Below are positions 22,060 through 33,581 of a DNA stretch of 64,000 nucleotides, in pieces. The notes under the pieces were generated by a model that ran no database searches, was not told the origin of the DNA, and was given only the letters and a program-made list of their open reading frames with translations. The translations under genes and the position numbers were made by a program. Source of the DNA: Cordylochernes scorpioides (taxonomy: Eukaryota; Arthropoda; Arachnida; Pseudoscorpiones; Chernetidae); assembly GCA_030710605.1 (NCBI GenBank), contig CP092868.1, forward strand, positions 33,346,498-33,410,497, given 5' to 3'. The first letter of the stretch is position 1, and each line of letters begins with the position of its first letter.

Positions 22060-22525
22060 AGGCAATTTTGTTCACACCTGGTTATCTCGTGTGTCTTCAA
22101 TAAAGGTTACTGTAATATCTTTCAGAGTTATTGTCTGAATTCCGATATACATGCTAAAAGGTATAACTTTCTTTAGTTTTGCCCGTGAGTGTATCTCGTG
22201 TGACTTCAATAAAGGTCACTGTAATATATTTACAGAGCTATTTTCTGAATTCCGATATACATGCTAAAAAGTATAACTCTCTTAATTTTTGTCTATGAGT
22301 GTATATAGTGTGTCTTCAATAAAGGTTACTGTAATATCTTTCAGAGTTATTTTCTGAATCCTGATATACATGCTAAAAAGTAAATTTCTTATTTTTTGTC
22401 CATGAGTGTATATAGTGTGTCTTCAATAAAAGTCACTGTAATATCTTTCAGAGTTATTTTCTGAATTCCGATATACATGCTAAAAAGTATAACTTTCTTA
22501 AGTTTTGTCTATGAGTGTATAACAA
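22060..22525 (-). repeat. 109-bp satellite, about four units (right arm)
   Basis: Mirror of the nine-unit array at 4,358-5,350. Units have TCTTCAATAAAGGT near 22,097, 22,207, 22,317 and 22,425, and end GAGTGTAT. The reduced unit number accounts for about 0.5 kb of the length difference between arms. Confidence 0.85.
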
Positions 22526-25500
22526 AAATATAATTAAGACAATTAGCCTTTTATCCACTGATCGAAATTGATCTTCTCAGTTGATTTTCTATTTAAAACC
22601 AGACAGAAGATTCACGGTACCAAATTGCATTTAAGATAAATTGTTGAGAGTTGAGAGAAAAAATGTATTTGATATCTTTCTCTATACCATTACTGAAATT
22701 GGGCAGTTTTTATCAAACGATGATTTTATCTCTTATATTTTCTTTATTTTAAAAAGAGACACAATTTGATTTGACCAATAAAAATATTATAAATAAGTAA
22801 CTTAAAAACATATTTGTAATTAAAATAAATTTCAAATATTTTCAAATATTTAATTTAAATAAAGTAATTTAACTACTTAATCTTATTTGCAAAAATATTT
22901 CGTATTTTAAATTGAGGAAAATTGAACTAATTGCTCTAGAAAATATGGTGTATTTCAATTTTATATTTAAAATATTTATACACACATTTTTATAAATATA
23001 TATAAATATTAAACTAGAATGACACCTATAGAATAAATTAAATTTATCAAAAAAATAAGCAATTTAATATAGGAAGAATATTTTTAAAATAAAAATGCCG
23101 TGTAATTGTATTAATATTTGTTACCTAATGGTCTATATACCATTACAAGAAAAGTAAACGTAAAAAGACAATATGGCATTTTTAAATAGCCATTATATAT
23201 TCCAAACGACACAAAATGCAATATTTAAAATTGGCTCATATTTAATGATTACCGCAATTTGGTTATAAATCATGGAGGAAATACTTTCATTTTATTTTCA
23301 AAACACAACAAAAGCCCATTGAATTTTAAAATGCAATTTCCCCTTTTATGAGATTTAGAAATTTTATTTATTTTCAAATCTGAATATTAAGTAATTACTA
23401 TTTTTAGAAGGTTGAATTGCTTCATATTGATTTTTGATTGTCTGCCAAATATTCGTTTGATTGGAAAAATATCGAATTATTTTAATTGCTATAGGTTTTT
23501 AAAAACATATTGCCTAAAATAAATTTATATGGATAGATAAAAATATTATTCAAATATAATAATTTAGCAATTAAATGTTAGATATTTTAGAGAACAAATA
23601 TTCAAAATTTTGAATCTATTACATGTTTTAATTTTATGCATAAAAATAATTATGATTCATATATAAAATATTTATATTCATTTTATGGCACAATATAATT
23701 TACGTTTACATATGAAAAATCTCTTAAGTAATTCGATTTTTGAATAATCTCTTTTATTTTGAAAATTTGCTTTTATATACACAACAAAAATTATCGATTT
23801 AAAAATATACTCTTTAAAATATAACTTACATTTTAAAACATGTATTTATGTTATTTAAATATTATATAAATTCTACACAATATATCTAATTAATCTATAT
23901 ATAGAAATTACTAATGAATGAGCAAAAATTAAAATCATTATGATAAAACTTAACTTTTAATCATATTTATTTTATTGAAATAGCGTTTATATTTTTATTA
24001 ATAATTTTGTGTGTAGAAAAATATTATATTTTAAAATATATGAGATAATATATATCAATGCTATATCAAACATTTTATAGGTTTTTTTAAACAGGAAAGA
24101 CATTTCTCATTATATGAGACAAGGTAAAAAAAAAGCAGTCGATAAATGTAATTATGCCGTGTTGCCAAATCCATCGTAACACAATCAATACTTATCTATA
24201 ATCACAAAAATATATTTTAAAGAAATTTAAATTTTTATTTTTGTAAGTGAAATGTTGCAGAAGAAAACGAAATTGAAGGGATACAATTACTCTTTCCGAA
24301 AATGACGCCATTTTAATTTACCTGCTGAAATATTTTCCCCTCGTTTGATTAAAGTTTCTGCCATAAACTAAGGAAGGAAAAGCAATCGTTCATTACAAGT
24401 GTTTCACGGATTCCCATTTGTCAAGCAGATTTCCATCCTCAGAGCTCAAATATTAAATTTCTTTCTCCAGAAAATACTTTTTAGATTAAATTCATCGATT
24501 CGTAGTTTTTTTAACCCAGAAGAATTCGGCTCTTTCGTTTGATTTATTGTTCGAAGCATTAGGTTTTATTCGTCTGGCGAAATATTTAGTACGAGGTTTT
24601 GTTCCCGAGATAACTTACATCTATTGGATACAATAAATGGGAAAACGTTTCGGATTCGATTTTGCTTCAAAAGATATTGAGTTCGAAATTTGGTTTGTAG
24701 AAAATATTAAGATACTGTCAGCCATAATTCTTTTGCTTTTTATGGCTGTTTATAGATTTATTTAAAACATTAAAATCCTTTTAGAAAAGTGAAAAGAAAG
24801 TTTTTATATGAAGATTATTTTATACTTCTTAAAAATAAATAAATACATTTCAGACAAAAGTATTATACATATATTAGGTTGAACTTAAATGATATATGAT
24901 AGAGAAATACAATTAATATTATCTAAACATGATGAACCAAAAATGATTAATTTCAATATAGCTAAAAGTTACTATCTATATTGAAAGATGCTAAACAATA
25001 ACAAATATAATATTGGTCAAAAATAAATATAACAAATTAAAATTTCATAGATATATTCTATGAATTTTCAATAAAACATCTATATGTCAAAAATGGTTAA
25101 CATTTTATGCTAATCGTACATAAAATATTTTAATATTACACTAAGAACAAAAATAAAGGATAAAAAGAAAATCTGGTTTATTAATGGTTTCCTCTACTTA
25201 ACGTTATTTATAAATATCTTGATACTAAAATATATTCACAATGAAAGAGAAGCTTTTAATAAAATCATATTTTATATTCTGTATAAATTTTAAAAATATG
25301 CGTATATATATTAATATTTTGAAAATAGAGCAATCTTTATGAATATATTATTAATCAAAAAGGCATATATATTGAATCAAAAAATAATTTATTTTGCAAT
25401 ATGCCAACTGAAATATTGGTAGATAAATAATATTTTATCCAATATAGGTCTTAATTATATAATATTATTAGCTATAAATTTTAAATGAATGGTTTCTGAG

Positions 25501-25600
25501 AATATGAGAAATTCCAAATAAAAAGATAATTGAATTAAAAACTTCAATAATTATAAATAAGTATTATAATTTTATAAAATAATATATTTTGTAATTTTAC
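22526..25600. other. AT-rich arm sequence, no gene seen
   Basis: Mirror of 452-4,357 without the solo LTR; the empty LTR site is at about 24,895. Contains a decayed family A element near 25,355-25,460. No gene or RNA recognised. Confidence 0.5.
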
Positions 25601-25784
25601 AAGGTTGTCCCAAAATTTCGTAAACACTTGCAAAAAATTGAAATACCAATATTATTCGCCGTTATGTATAATGTATTTGTATTATGTATAAATAATTGCA
25701 TTATACATTCGCCGTAATAATATTATTCGCCAAGTAATAAGAAAAACAATGTTTTAAGAAAAACGCGAACTTTTGGGACAACCT
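25601..25784. mobile_element. mariner-type MITE (right arm)
   Basis: 184 bp with inverted ends AAGGTTGTCCCAAAA and TTTTGGGACAACCTT. Better preserved than the left copy (251-451). Confidence 0.78.
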
Positions 25785-26379
25785 TATAATAATTATAAAT
25801 ATTTTTAATTCTTTTTTTTTCTTCTAATAGTTTTATCTATAAATAAAAAGGCATATATTGGATCAATTGGCTTCGAATTTCTTTGAAATTATATATGCCT
25901 TCTTATTTAAATATTTATTTATGGATTGCTCTATTTTCAAAGCTTTATCTATATTTTCATAAAATGCGTAAATATCTTTAGAATTAATCATAAGATCTTT
26001 GATGAAGATATATATGCGTGAATATTTGACCTGAAGAATATTTCACTTAACTACAATGCAAACAAATCTCAACAACTTTCTTTTTTCGCCAAAAGACAGA
26101 TTCAATCTTGGGAAGTTTCTCTTAGATGAGTTTTCCAAGGGATTGCTCCAAAGTATTCTGCTCTCTGGAGAGTTTTCCCATTCTATTTTCTTTAATTACA
26201 AGTGTGAAGGATTATTTCGCAATTAGAACACTTATTAGGCTAAAACACTGACATCGTTTTTCTATTTTATTTTAAAAAACTTGTTTAGTTGTTCTATTTT
26301 TATTTGATTGAAATTTATGCTGAGATTTTTCCATATAACAAAGATATCGATCAATATTTTATATATAATTTATTATTAT

Positions 26380-26504
26380 TCTGAAAATAGAGAAATCCAT
26401 AATTAAATCATTAGATAGTATAAAAAGGCATATATTGGATTGAATAAAATATTATAGGCAAATAAATATTTTATTCAATCCAATATATACCTTTTTACTA
26501 TCTC
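26380..26504 (-). mobile_element. Short family A palindromic retroposon
   Basis: Complementary GGCATATATTGGATTGAATA blocks face each other. The tail reads, in reverse, CTAATGATTTAATTATGGA...CTCTATTTTC. Flanked by ATTTATTATTAT (26,368-26,379 and 26,505-26,516), a 12-bp duplication. Confidence 0.72.
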
Positions 26505-26769
26505 ATTTATTATTATGTAGATATTTTCTACTGAAGATACAAAAAATGTTTTTTGTTAAAGATATAAATTTCGTTTTAAGGAGTTTCTTAATAGAAAGTT
26601 TACATTGAAAAAATCGAATATCATATTGCAAAATAGTGATACGACTAGTTTCCAGAATATATTTGCATATTAAACAGATTCTTCAATATTAAGAATTAAG
26701 GAAGAAAAGAGACTCTAGGACGGACATATACGATTACACCTTAAAGCCGCTCAACGTGGACAAAGATAA

Positions 26770-26975
26770 TTTGTACCTTCTAGCATGTATATCGGGATTG
26801 AGACAATAACTCTGAAAGATATTACAGTGACCTTTATTGAAGATATACGAGATAACCAAGTGTGGACAAAATGGTCTCTGTCTTCTTCAAAACAAAACAA
26901 CAACAACAAACAAAAAGACACCGGCGACATCAGACTTTCCTCTTCCTTAAATCTTGTCCATGAATGTGAATAGAG
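26770..26975 (+). mobile_element. Tc1-like MITE (family T), degraded single copy
   Basis: Contains AGCATGTATATCGGGATT, ACTCTGAAAGATATTACAGT and the far-end motif CTTGTCCATGAATGTGAA. The left terminal repeat is altered (CAACGTGGACAAAGATAA). This is the single-copy form of the element that builds the 109-bp, 130-bp and 76-bp arrays. Confidence 0.65.
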
Positions 26976-27852
26976 ATATTTAAAACACGAGAACTAAACG
27001 TAAAACAATTCGTTTCTTGTTTTCAATAAAACACCAGGGGAAATTATCAAACTAAAAGGAATTTGTTCATGACACTAATACAATAAGAAAATGATCGTAT
27101 TAGAGCCACGAAGAAAATCCTATTGGCTTGAAGGCTCGTCTCAGTTATATCGAAATGAAAAACGTTATAAGAGATTGTGTTATTTGCATGTAAGTGAGGT
27201 TTATAAGGAAATAGAGAGGTTCTACCGACATAGAAGGCGGTTGAATGGGACCAGAGTTTTGACGTAAGACGTCTCAATGCCGCGTGATCTCACTCCACGC
27301 AACGGATTCTTGGTAGACCCAGTTCCTTCTGATTGTCCTTCCTCCTATTGTGTCTCCTTGTCCAGGAAGTCTGGGTAGCTAGCCTGTCTTGGTGGACACA
27401 AGTTTGTCCATGATGTTCTTTCTTGTTGTCTTTCTTTACTTATTCCAAGTACACCATGATAATCATAGTAGGTAGTTAGCGAATGCTTTTACTGTAAGTG
27501 TCCTCCAATGTCTACATATGTAGAAGGCAATTCGACTTTTGAACATACAAATGTGCCAATGCCATGTTTGGTTACTTTCAATCACTAGTAGAGTTGGTGT
27601 TAGCACGTTTTCTTTGAACTTTCTTCTAGAAAGAACCAGCTGACTCACTTCGATTCAAATTCGATTTATTTCAAACAACAAAAAAAGAATAACACTAAAA
27701 ATAAATGCGATTTAGTTGTATTTTTTAACACAAAAGAAAAAAGATACTATATTAATACAAAAAAAAAACAGAAGAAAAAAAACAACAAAAAGAATGATGA
27801 TAAGTAACAATAAAATTCTATGAATATGAATTATAATTAATTAATAAAATAC

Positions 27853-27886
<34 letters not shown>

Positions 27887-28123
27887 GAAATATCTAACAG
27901 TTGGACTGTTGAATGAATCAAGGAAAATTGAAGCAGTTTTTTTCTTTAGGAAAATAAAGTGTCCAATTCGGGATTCAATCTTGAATCTTGTATATCGAAA
28001 ATTCCTATGTCTCTTTTAGTGAAAAACGTATGAGTTTCTTGTTCTTATATTGTGGAATAGAGATGTAACTTTCTTTGACCACAAGAATCAGACATTGTAT
28101 TGGGGATACTTTGATTTTGATTG
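26976..28123. other. Less AT-rich stretch, no gene supported; AAT microsatellite
   Basis: Balanced composition at 27,040-27,650 with several open frames under 80 codons, none recognisable. (AAT)n lies at about 27,853-27,886. TGTAAGTGTCC...TGTCTACATATG at 27,493-27,520 recurs at 36,197-36,220 with ATTCGACTTTTG and GTTTGGTTACTT, so 27,470-27,600 and 36,180-36,310 are diverged copies of one repeat. Confidence 0.45.
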
Positions 28124-28695
28124 TACACTAATGGACAAAACAGGAAGTTGTATCATTTAACATGTATATCGGTATTCAGATAATAACCCTGAAAGATATT
28201 TGATACAACCACCTTGGAGACTTTCTTAACCTGCTGGATATCCCAACTTTATTGTCGCGTAATCTTTCCTCAAGGTATATAATAACATCTACCCATGTTA
28301 ATACTCTAGTTCCCCAGCAACCCCTTTCCTGCTACTATCCCCCTTGACACATTGTAAATAGCATTGCTAATTATTGTAACTATTGCTGTTATTCCTGTAT
28401 ATACCCTCTTCTACGTGGAGAAGTTGTATAAGACCAAAAGGTCATAACAGGGACTTTTGTTGTTGTTATTACTGTTATTCTTGTATGTACCCTACATTTC
28501 CGTGCTTGGAAAAGAATCCGTAAAAGACTAAATTGTCTTAATAAAGCTTTTTTTTTGTTTGTTGATATTTGATACACAGTGATATTTATTGAAGACACAT
28601 GAGATAATCAAGTTTGAACAAAATTGCTTCTGGATTCTTTAAAAAATGACTTGGCGACAGCAAGGAATTAACATTTCCTTCAGTCTATGAGTGTA
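28124..28695 (+). mobile_element. Tc1-like MITE (family T) split by a retroposon
   Basis: Left end TACACTAATGGACAAAAC, right end CAGTCTATGAGTGTA. The interior matches family T (ATGTATATCGG, CCTGAAAGATATTTG, then CAGTGATATTTATTGAAGAC). The middle is interrupted by 28,208-28,563. The element at 36,360-36,400 gives the uninterrupted form across this junction. Confidence 0.85.
28208..28563 (+). mobile_element. 5'-truncated LINE or SINE inserted in the MITE
   Basis: 356 bp flanked by GATATTTGATACA (28,195-28,207 and 28,564-28,576), a 13-bp duplication. It ends GTCTTAATAAAGC followed by a T-rich tail. Two short hairpin motifs, AAGACCAAAAGGTC and AAGACTAAATTGTCTT, precede the end, as in the 3' regions of some jockey/CR1-type LINEs. 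No domain is recognisable in the remaining sequence, so the clade is not assigned. Confidence 0.8.
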
Positions 28696-29044
28696 TTTTA
28701 AAGTTTTGGCGTGTGGATATTATTCACTTCAATTCGAACATGAGTACAAACGCAGATCCTTCAGTTTATTTTTTTACCTCTCGTAGGTCTTGTAGGTCTA
28801 GGCCGCCCCTGTACTGATGAGTGTCATAGTCCCAAAACCATGGTATACAAGTTGGAAATTTGTCTGTATTTTCCAAAACTGATGTTGTAGCTCATTCTTC
28901 ATTATCACTAGTAAAGTCTTTTTACTAGGATAATGAACATAATTAATCGTTCTTATGCATAATCAAAGGGAGAGGTGCATCTTTTGGTACATGAATTTGA
29001 ATATTATTATATAGAATCTATTTATAAAGACAAGAACCTATATA
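28696..29044. other. No feature seen
   Basis: Mixed-composition sequence without a recognisable repeat, gene or RNA. Short open frames only. Confidence 0.4.
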
Positions 29045-29294
29045 CAGTGGTACCTCGACATACGAGCGCCCCAACATACGAGTTTTTCAAGATACGAGTC
29101 GACGAGCAAGTGATTTTTTGCTTTGAGTTACGAGCGAAATTCGAGATACGAGTTCGGTTCGGTAGTGTTGAAGATATTAATCTGTGATTTTTAAATGGGA
29201 ATTTTGTATGGGGAAATTTGCTTCGAGATACGAGTAATTCAAGATACGAGCAAGGTTGCGGAACGAATTAAACTCGTATGTCGAGGTACCACTG
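29045..29294. mobile_element. MITE with CAGTGGTACCTCGACATACG ends
   Basis: 250 bp with perfect long inverted ends and TA on both sides. ATACGAG motifs are spaced through both halves. It is of the pogo/Tigger (Tc1-mariner) MITE type. The 70-aa frame within it is not a transposase. Confidence 0.9.
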
Positions 29295-29309
29295 TATATA
29301 TTATATTAA

Positions 29310-29620
29310 AATATTATTTTATATAAAATTATATTTCATAGATACAAATACTCTGTTAAATCGACCGCCAGAGGTCACGCTTCCCCTATAAAAACCGATT
29401 GCTGTTGTTCCCCAATGGTCGGCTCAAATCTTTGTACATTATGTAAATAATCTTTTGTTTTCCTTGTTCTACTTGCCTTAAGCCAGGCATTACTTTTATC
29501 AAATTATGTTTTTCATATATATTCCTTAGCTCAAATAAAGAAATCTCTGATCAAGACTATTTATATTTTCAAGATTATTGACCACGACTGCATTACCATA
29601 ATCCTCAACATGATCAAAAA
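29310..29620 (+). repeat. Dispersed repeat family C, first tandem copy
   Basis: Shares ACTCTGTTAAATCGACC, AATGGTCGGCTCAAATC, TTATGTAAATAA, CTTAAGCCAGGCAT and CACGACTGCATTACC with the copy at 29,800-30,090 and, reversed, with 11,750-12,060. Noncoding. Confidence 0.65.
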
Positions 29621-29744
29621 TACAACGGAAAATCTCTTTTTTTATTTTTTATAGGGATGAGATCCTATAAAAAGATGGTCGTTTAGCCCATCGAAATATC
29701 GGAAATAAAAAGATTATTTATTGAATCCAAGATGTGCCCTTTAT

Positions 29745-29745
29745 G

Positions 29746-29795
<50 letters not shown>
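29745..29795. repeat. (AT)n microsatellite
   Basis: About 45 bp of alternating A and T between the two family C copies. Confidence 0.9.
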
Positions 29796-29799
29796 ATAT

Positions 29800-30090
29800 A
29801 AAAATATTATTTTATTTCAAATTATATTTCATAGATTCAAATATTCTGTTAAGTCTACCACCAGATGACTTCCCTTTATATAAACATATTGTTGTTGTTT
29901 CTCGATGGCTGGCTCAAATCTTTTGTAAATTATGTAAATAAGTTTTTCTTTTTGTTTTTTATTCTTACGCCTCAAATCAGGTATTTATTCCTTAATTATG
30001 TTTCATTAGCACAATTAAAGAAAATTGTGATTAAAAGTTAATTTAATTATTGCCACGACTACAATATCGTTACATACTCATGGATTCCAA
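29800..30090 (+). repeat. Dispersed repeat family C, second copy
   Basis: More diverged than 29,310-29,620 but with the same order of motifs (ATTCTGTTAAGTC, GGCTGGCTCAAATC, TTATGTAAATAAG, CACGACTACAATATCG). Confidence 0.6.
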
Positions 30091-30204
30091 GATCAAGCAA
30101 ATGCTCAACAATATTCTCTATATTCTCAAAATAATCAACATCAATTAATAATTCTATATAACTCTAATATTCAAAAATCCACAGAAATCTCTTTTTATAA
30201 TATA

Positions 30205-30545
30205 CTAGACGGGTGACCCGGGCTTCGCCCCTGGATTGACCCGTGTGCATATCTACCCGAGTGATATATATTTAGATAAGATTTTTTTTATAATTATTTG
30301 TTATTAGCATTATCTATTTGTTTGCATCAGCATAATTTAATCTAATCTTTGATAGAGGGCGCTGTTCGTGAGCTAAGTAGAATAATTTTAATATATAGTT
30401 TTAATAATTGATTTATATATTTTTTAAAATAGCCTATCATCTTCCCCGTATCTTTTTACCTATGTATGGAAATTTTGGTTTGAATTAGTGAACTACTGCG
30501 AATTTGTATACCGGACATACAAACAAACAAACATACAAACATTGA
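30205..30545 (-). mobile_element. Non-autonomous Helitron
   Basis: On the minus strand it starts TCAATGTTTGTATG and ends with the GC-rich hairpin and CACCCGTCTAG, between A and T. At 341 bp it is nearly identical to 12,083-12,421. No helicase. Confidence 0.9.
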
Positions 30546-31681
30546 TTTATATATATATATAGATATAATATATAATCTAAAATGCAAATATATTTTTTTT
30601 TTAAACATATATTTTATTTTCATTCATTGACTATTCTTTTATTTTTGACCATAGATTTAGAGCATAATACTTTGAATATTTGTTGTAAATATGTATAGTT
30701 AACCTACCTATTTTTAAATTCACGAATATAGGATTCATTTTATAAATTATATATTACTGTGAAAATATTTAATGTGTAATTCTTTCCAGGTATTTGAGAA
30801 TAAAATCTACTTGAAAAGTAAATAACTATATTTCCTTTTTTTTCACGACTGCACCTCCAATTCTTTATCATTTTCAACAACAAAACAAAATAGTCATAAC
30901 ATATATATATACTCAAGCATTTTGAAATGAAGATTTTTATATATATATCAATCATTTTTTTACATTTCCGCCCCACTTTCAGTACTGAAGAGCACTTAAG
31001 AAAACACTTTCTATATATAAGTGCTCCCCCCGCTGAACTCAGAGTAATAAACATATCTATTTGTGAAGACAACAAAATGGCTGAAACGTTGGGAAAAATA
31101 AAATGAGTAATAAGTAGCTACGACTTAAAATTCTCCATTTACATATTTTACCTTGCATCAAGAAAATAGATTTTCTACTCAAGTATTTTTATTAAAGAAT
31201 TTTGTTTTATTTATAAAATGTAAGTTCGCGTTAACTACCGAGGTCAAATTCTATGAGCTACGGTATAGCGATGATTAACTTGAATTTGTTCTGTAGACTT
31301 GAGTAAGGGAACTCTACGCAAATTGAACAAGGAACCTCTGAATTTAATGATCTTTGACTATAAGCTACATGAATTTGATTAACCTAACATGAATTAATGG
31401 CTGATTTAAACTAGACTAACAAAAACTAAGCATAAACACAAAATATATAGACAACACAGTGTTGCCGAATCAATAAAAATATATACAGATTAATAATAAA
31501 ATAAAGAATTAATTATGTAAAACAATGAATTATATTTACCAACAATTTCTACAATAATTAGCAATGAAGGACAAATAAGAATGAAACATACATTTTTTAA
31601 CCAAACATAAAAATTGTTTAAAATTCTCGTAAAATATATTTTTCAGTCGATAATTATATAGATTGAAAAAATATAGCAATC
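30546..31681. other. AT-rich stretch with a PLE-like tail motif
   Basis: At 31,020-31,110 the plus strand reads GCTCCCCCCGCTGAACTC, then TTGTGAAGACAAC...GGCTGAAACGTTGG and AAAATAAAATGAG. This is the order stem-GAAAC-AATAAA seen at PLE ends, although the CTGANGA block is lost. The antisense frame at 30,740-31,075 is not convincing. Otherwise nothing recognised. Confidence 0.4.
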
Positions 31682-32195
31682 TACACTCATGGACAAAACT
31701 TAAGGAAGTTATACCATTTAGCATGTATATATCGGGATTCATACAATAACTCTGAGAGATATTACAGTGACCTTTATTGAAGACACATGAGATAACCAAG
31801 TGTGAATATAGTACACTCATGGACAAAACTTAAGGAAGTTATACCATTTAGCATGTATATATCGGGATTCATACAATAACTCTGAGAGATATTACAGTGA
31901 CCTTTATTGAAGACACATGAGATAACCAAGTGTGAATATAGTACACTCATGGACAAAACTTAAGGAAGTTGTACCATTTAGCATGCATATATCGGGATTC
32001 ATACAATAACTCTGAAAGCTATTACAGTGACCTTTATTGAAGACACATGAGATAACCAAGTGTGAATATAGTACACTCATGGACAAAACTTAAGGAAGTT
32101 GTACCTTTTAGCATGTATATATCGGGATTCATACAATAACTATGAAAGATATTACAGTGACCTTTATTGAAGACACATGAGATAACCAAGTGTGA
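31682..32195 (-). repeat. 130-bp satellite from MITE family T, four units
   Basis: Units start at TACACTCATGGACAAAAC near 31,682, 31,812, 31,942 and 32,072. Each is 130 bp and ends GATAACCAAGTGTG. The longer unit keeps a MITE segment (ACATGAGATAACCAAGTG) absent from the 109-bp and 76-bp versions. The overlapping antisense open frames are artefacts of a period not divisible by three. Confidence 0.88.
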
Positions 32196-32273
32196 GGTTA
32201 CACTGCTCGCAGTTCCTCTAAATAATGAGCCCAATAACAACATAGCTCAAGCGGTTTCAACTAATATAAAAAG

Positions 32274-32855
32274 TAAAAGGATTTAAAAGCGCGAATGTTT
32301 CTTTTATACATAAAACGAACTTCTACTGTCCTTACTGCGATGAAAAAATATATTGGGAGGGCTTGGCTCATCAGTGGTGAACCCTCCCAGCGGTTTCGCC
32401 AATTTAATCCACCAGACCGCTTCTCAGAGCTCTAATACTGTATTGGATCATTCTGCTTTTATATGCTACACTGAAGGATGGAATCTTAGAAATGGTTTTC
32501 AAGTATACTATGGACATAAGCTTATAGGACAGTAGAATTACACTGTCCATGGCTGCCATTTCAGCCATACTATGTCCATAGTATACTTGAAAACCATTTC
32601 TAAGATTCCATCCTTCAGTGTAGCATATATAAGCAGAATGATCCAATACAGTATTAGAGCTCTGAGAAGCGGTCTGGTGGATTATATTGGCGAAACCGCT
32701 GGGAGGGTTCACCACTGATGAGCCAAGCCCTCCCAATATATTTTTTCATCGCAGTAAGGACAGTAGAAGTTCGTTTTATGTATAAAAGAAACATTCGCGC
32801 TTTTAAATCCTTTTATTTTATATATATATATAGATGGCGCGTTATTGCTTTGTGT
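32274..32855 (+). mobile_element. Complete FB foldback retroposon
   Basis: Arms 32,274-32,518 and 32,571-32,817 are near-perfect reverse complements around a 52-bp centre, followed by a (TA)n and TAGATGGCGCGTTATTGC tail. It is flanked by TAATATAAAAAG (32,262-32,273 and 32,856-32,867), a 12-bp duplication. Each arm contains TTGGCGAAACC...CTGATGAGCCAA reading outward from the centre (right arm: GAAA 32,692-32,695, CTGATGA 32,715-32,721). No protein. A long duplication and a one-sided tail favour retrotransposition over cut-and-paste. Confidence 0.9.
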
Positions 32856-32915
32856 TAATATAAAAAGGTTAAGAAAAAATGGTAGTAGAATACGAGTTAA
32901 TAAAATTCATAACAC

Positions 32916-33015
32916 NNNNNNNNNNNNNNNNNNNNNNNNNNNNNNNNNNNNNNNNNNNNNNNNNNNNNNNNNNNNNNNNNNNNNNNNNNNNNNNNNNNNN
33001 NNNNNNNNNNNNNNN
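32916..33015. other. Assembly gap (100 N)
   Basis: Exactly 100 N. Sequence resumes inside a 76-bp satellite array, so the gap probably hides more repeat units. Confidence 0.99.
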
Positions 33016-33425
33016 AACTTCCTTAAGTTTTGTCATGTGTATATCTTTCAGAGTTATTGTCTGAATCCCGATATAGATGCTAAAAGGTACAACTCATTAA
33101 GTTTTGTCCATGTGTATATCTTTCAGAGTTATTGTCTGAATTCTGATATACATGCTAAAAGGTACAACTTCATTAAGTTTTGTCCATGAGTATATCTTTC
33201 AGAGTTATTGTCTGAATTCTGATATACATGCTGAAAAGTACAACTTCCTTAAGTTTTGTCCATGAGTGTATATTTCAGAGTTATTGTCTGAATTCTGATA
33301 TACATGCTAAAAGGTACAACTTCCTTAAGTTTTGTCTATGAGTGTATCTTTCAGAGTTATTGTCTGAATTCTGATATACATGCTAAAGGTACATACCTTC
33401 TTAATTTTCTTTTTCATGAGTGTTA
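33016..33425 (-). repeat. 76-bp satellite from MITE family T, about five units
   Basis: TATCTTTCAGAGTTATTG recurs near 33,042, 33,116, 33,192, 33,268 and 33,346. Each unit ends TTTTGTCCATGAGTGTA. It is the shortest form of the family T monomer: only the terminal repeat and the adjacent 50 bp. Confidence 0.85.
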
Positions 33426-33581
33426 TATAATTTTTTAATTGGTTTAATGTGTATGCTTTTGTGCTTTTCCCACACGTAAATAAATATTCTTATTATTTAT
33501 TATTATATTTCCATATTATGGAGAAATTCAGCCAATCAAACTAATGGTTAAATAAACTCTTATGAGAAAGATGATTCAATA

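Larger units (their letters stand above)
15549..25996 (-). repeat. Right arm of a giant inverted repeat
   Basis: Reverse-complement partner of 1-12,722. Its inner edge is the first base after the 15,449-15,548 gap. Its outer visible edge is where the left arm leaves the window. It is about 2.3 kb shorter than the left arm, because it lacks the solo LTR, the palindromic retroposon at 6,672-6,873, the Helitron, the 11,750-12,060 repeat and about five units of the 109-bp satellite. It has its own insertions at 16,656-16,752 and about 15,890-16,190, and a small family A fragment near 25,845-25,945. Confidence 0.93.

Noticed and set aside
31536-32243. Overlapping minus-strand frames with a shared SHLVISCVFNKGHCN segment
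   Set aside because: Produced by the 130-bp satellite; the period is not a multiple of three, so the frames restart each unit.
32845-33189. 114-codon frame containing unknown residues
   Set aside because: It crosses the 100-N assembly gap and continues into satellite DNA.
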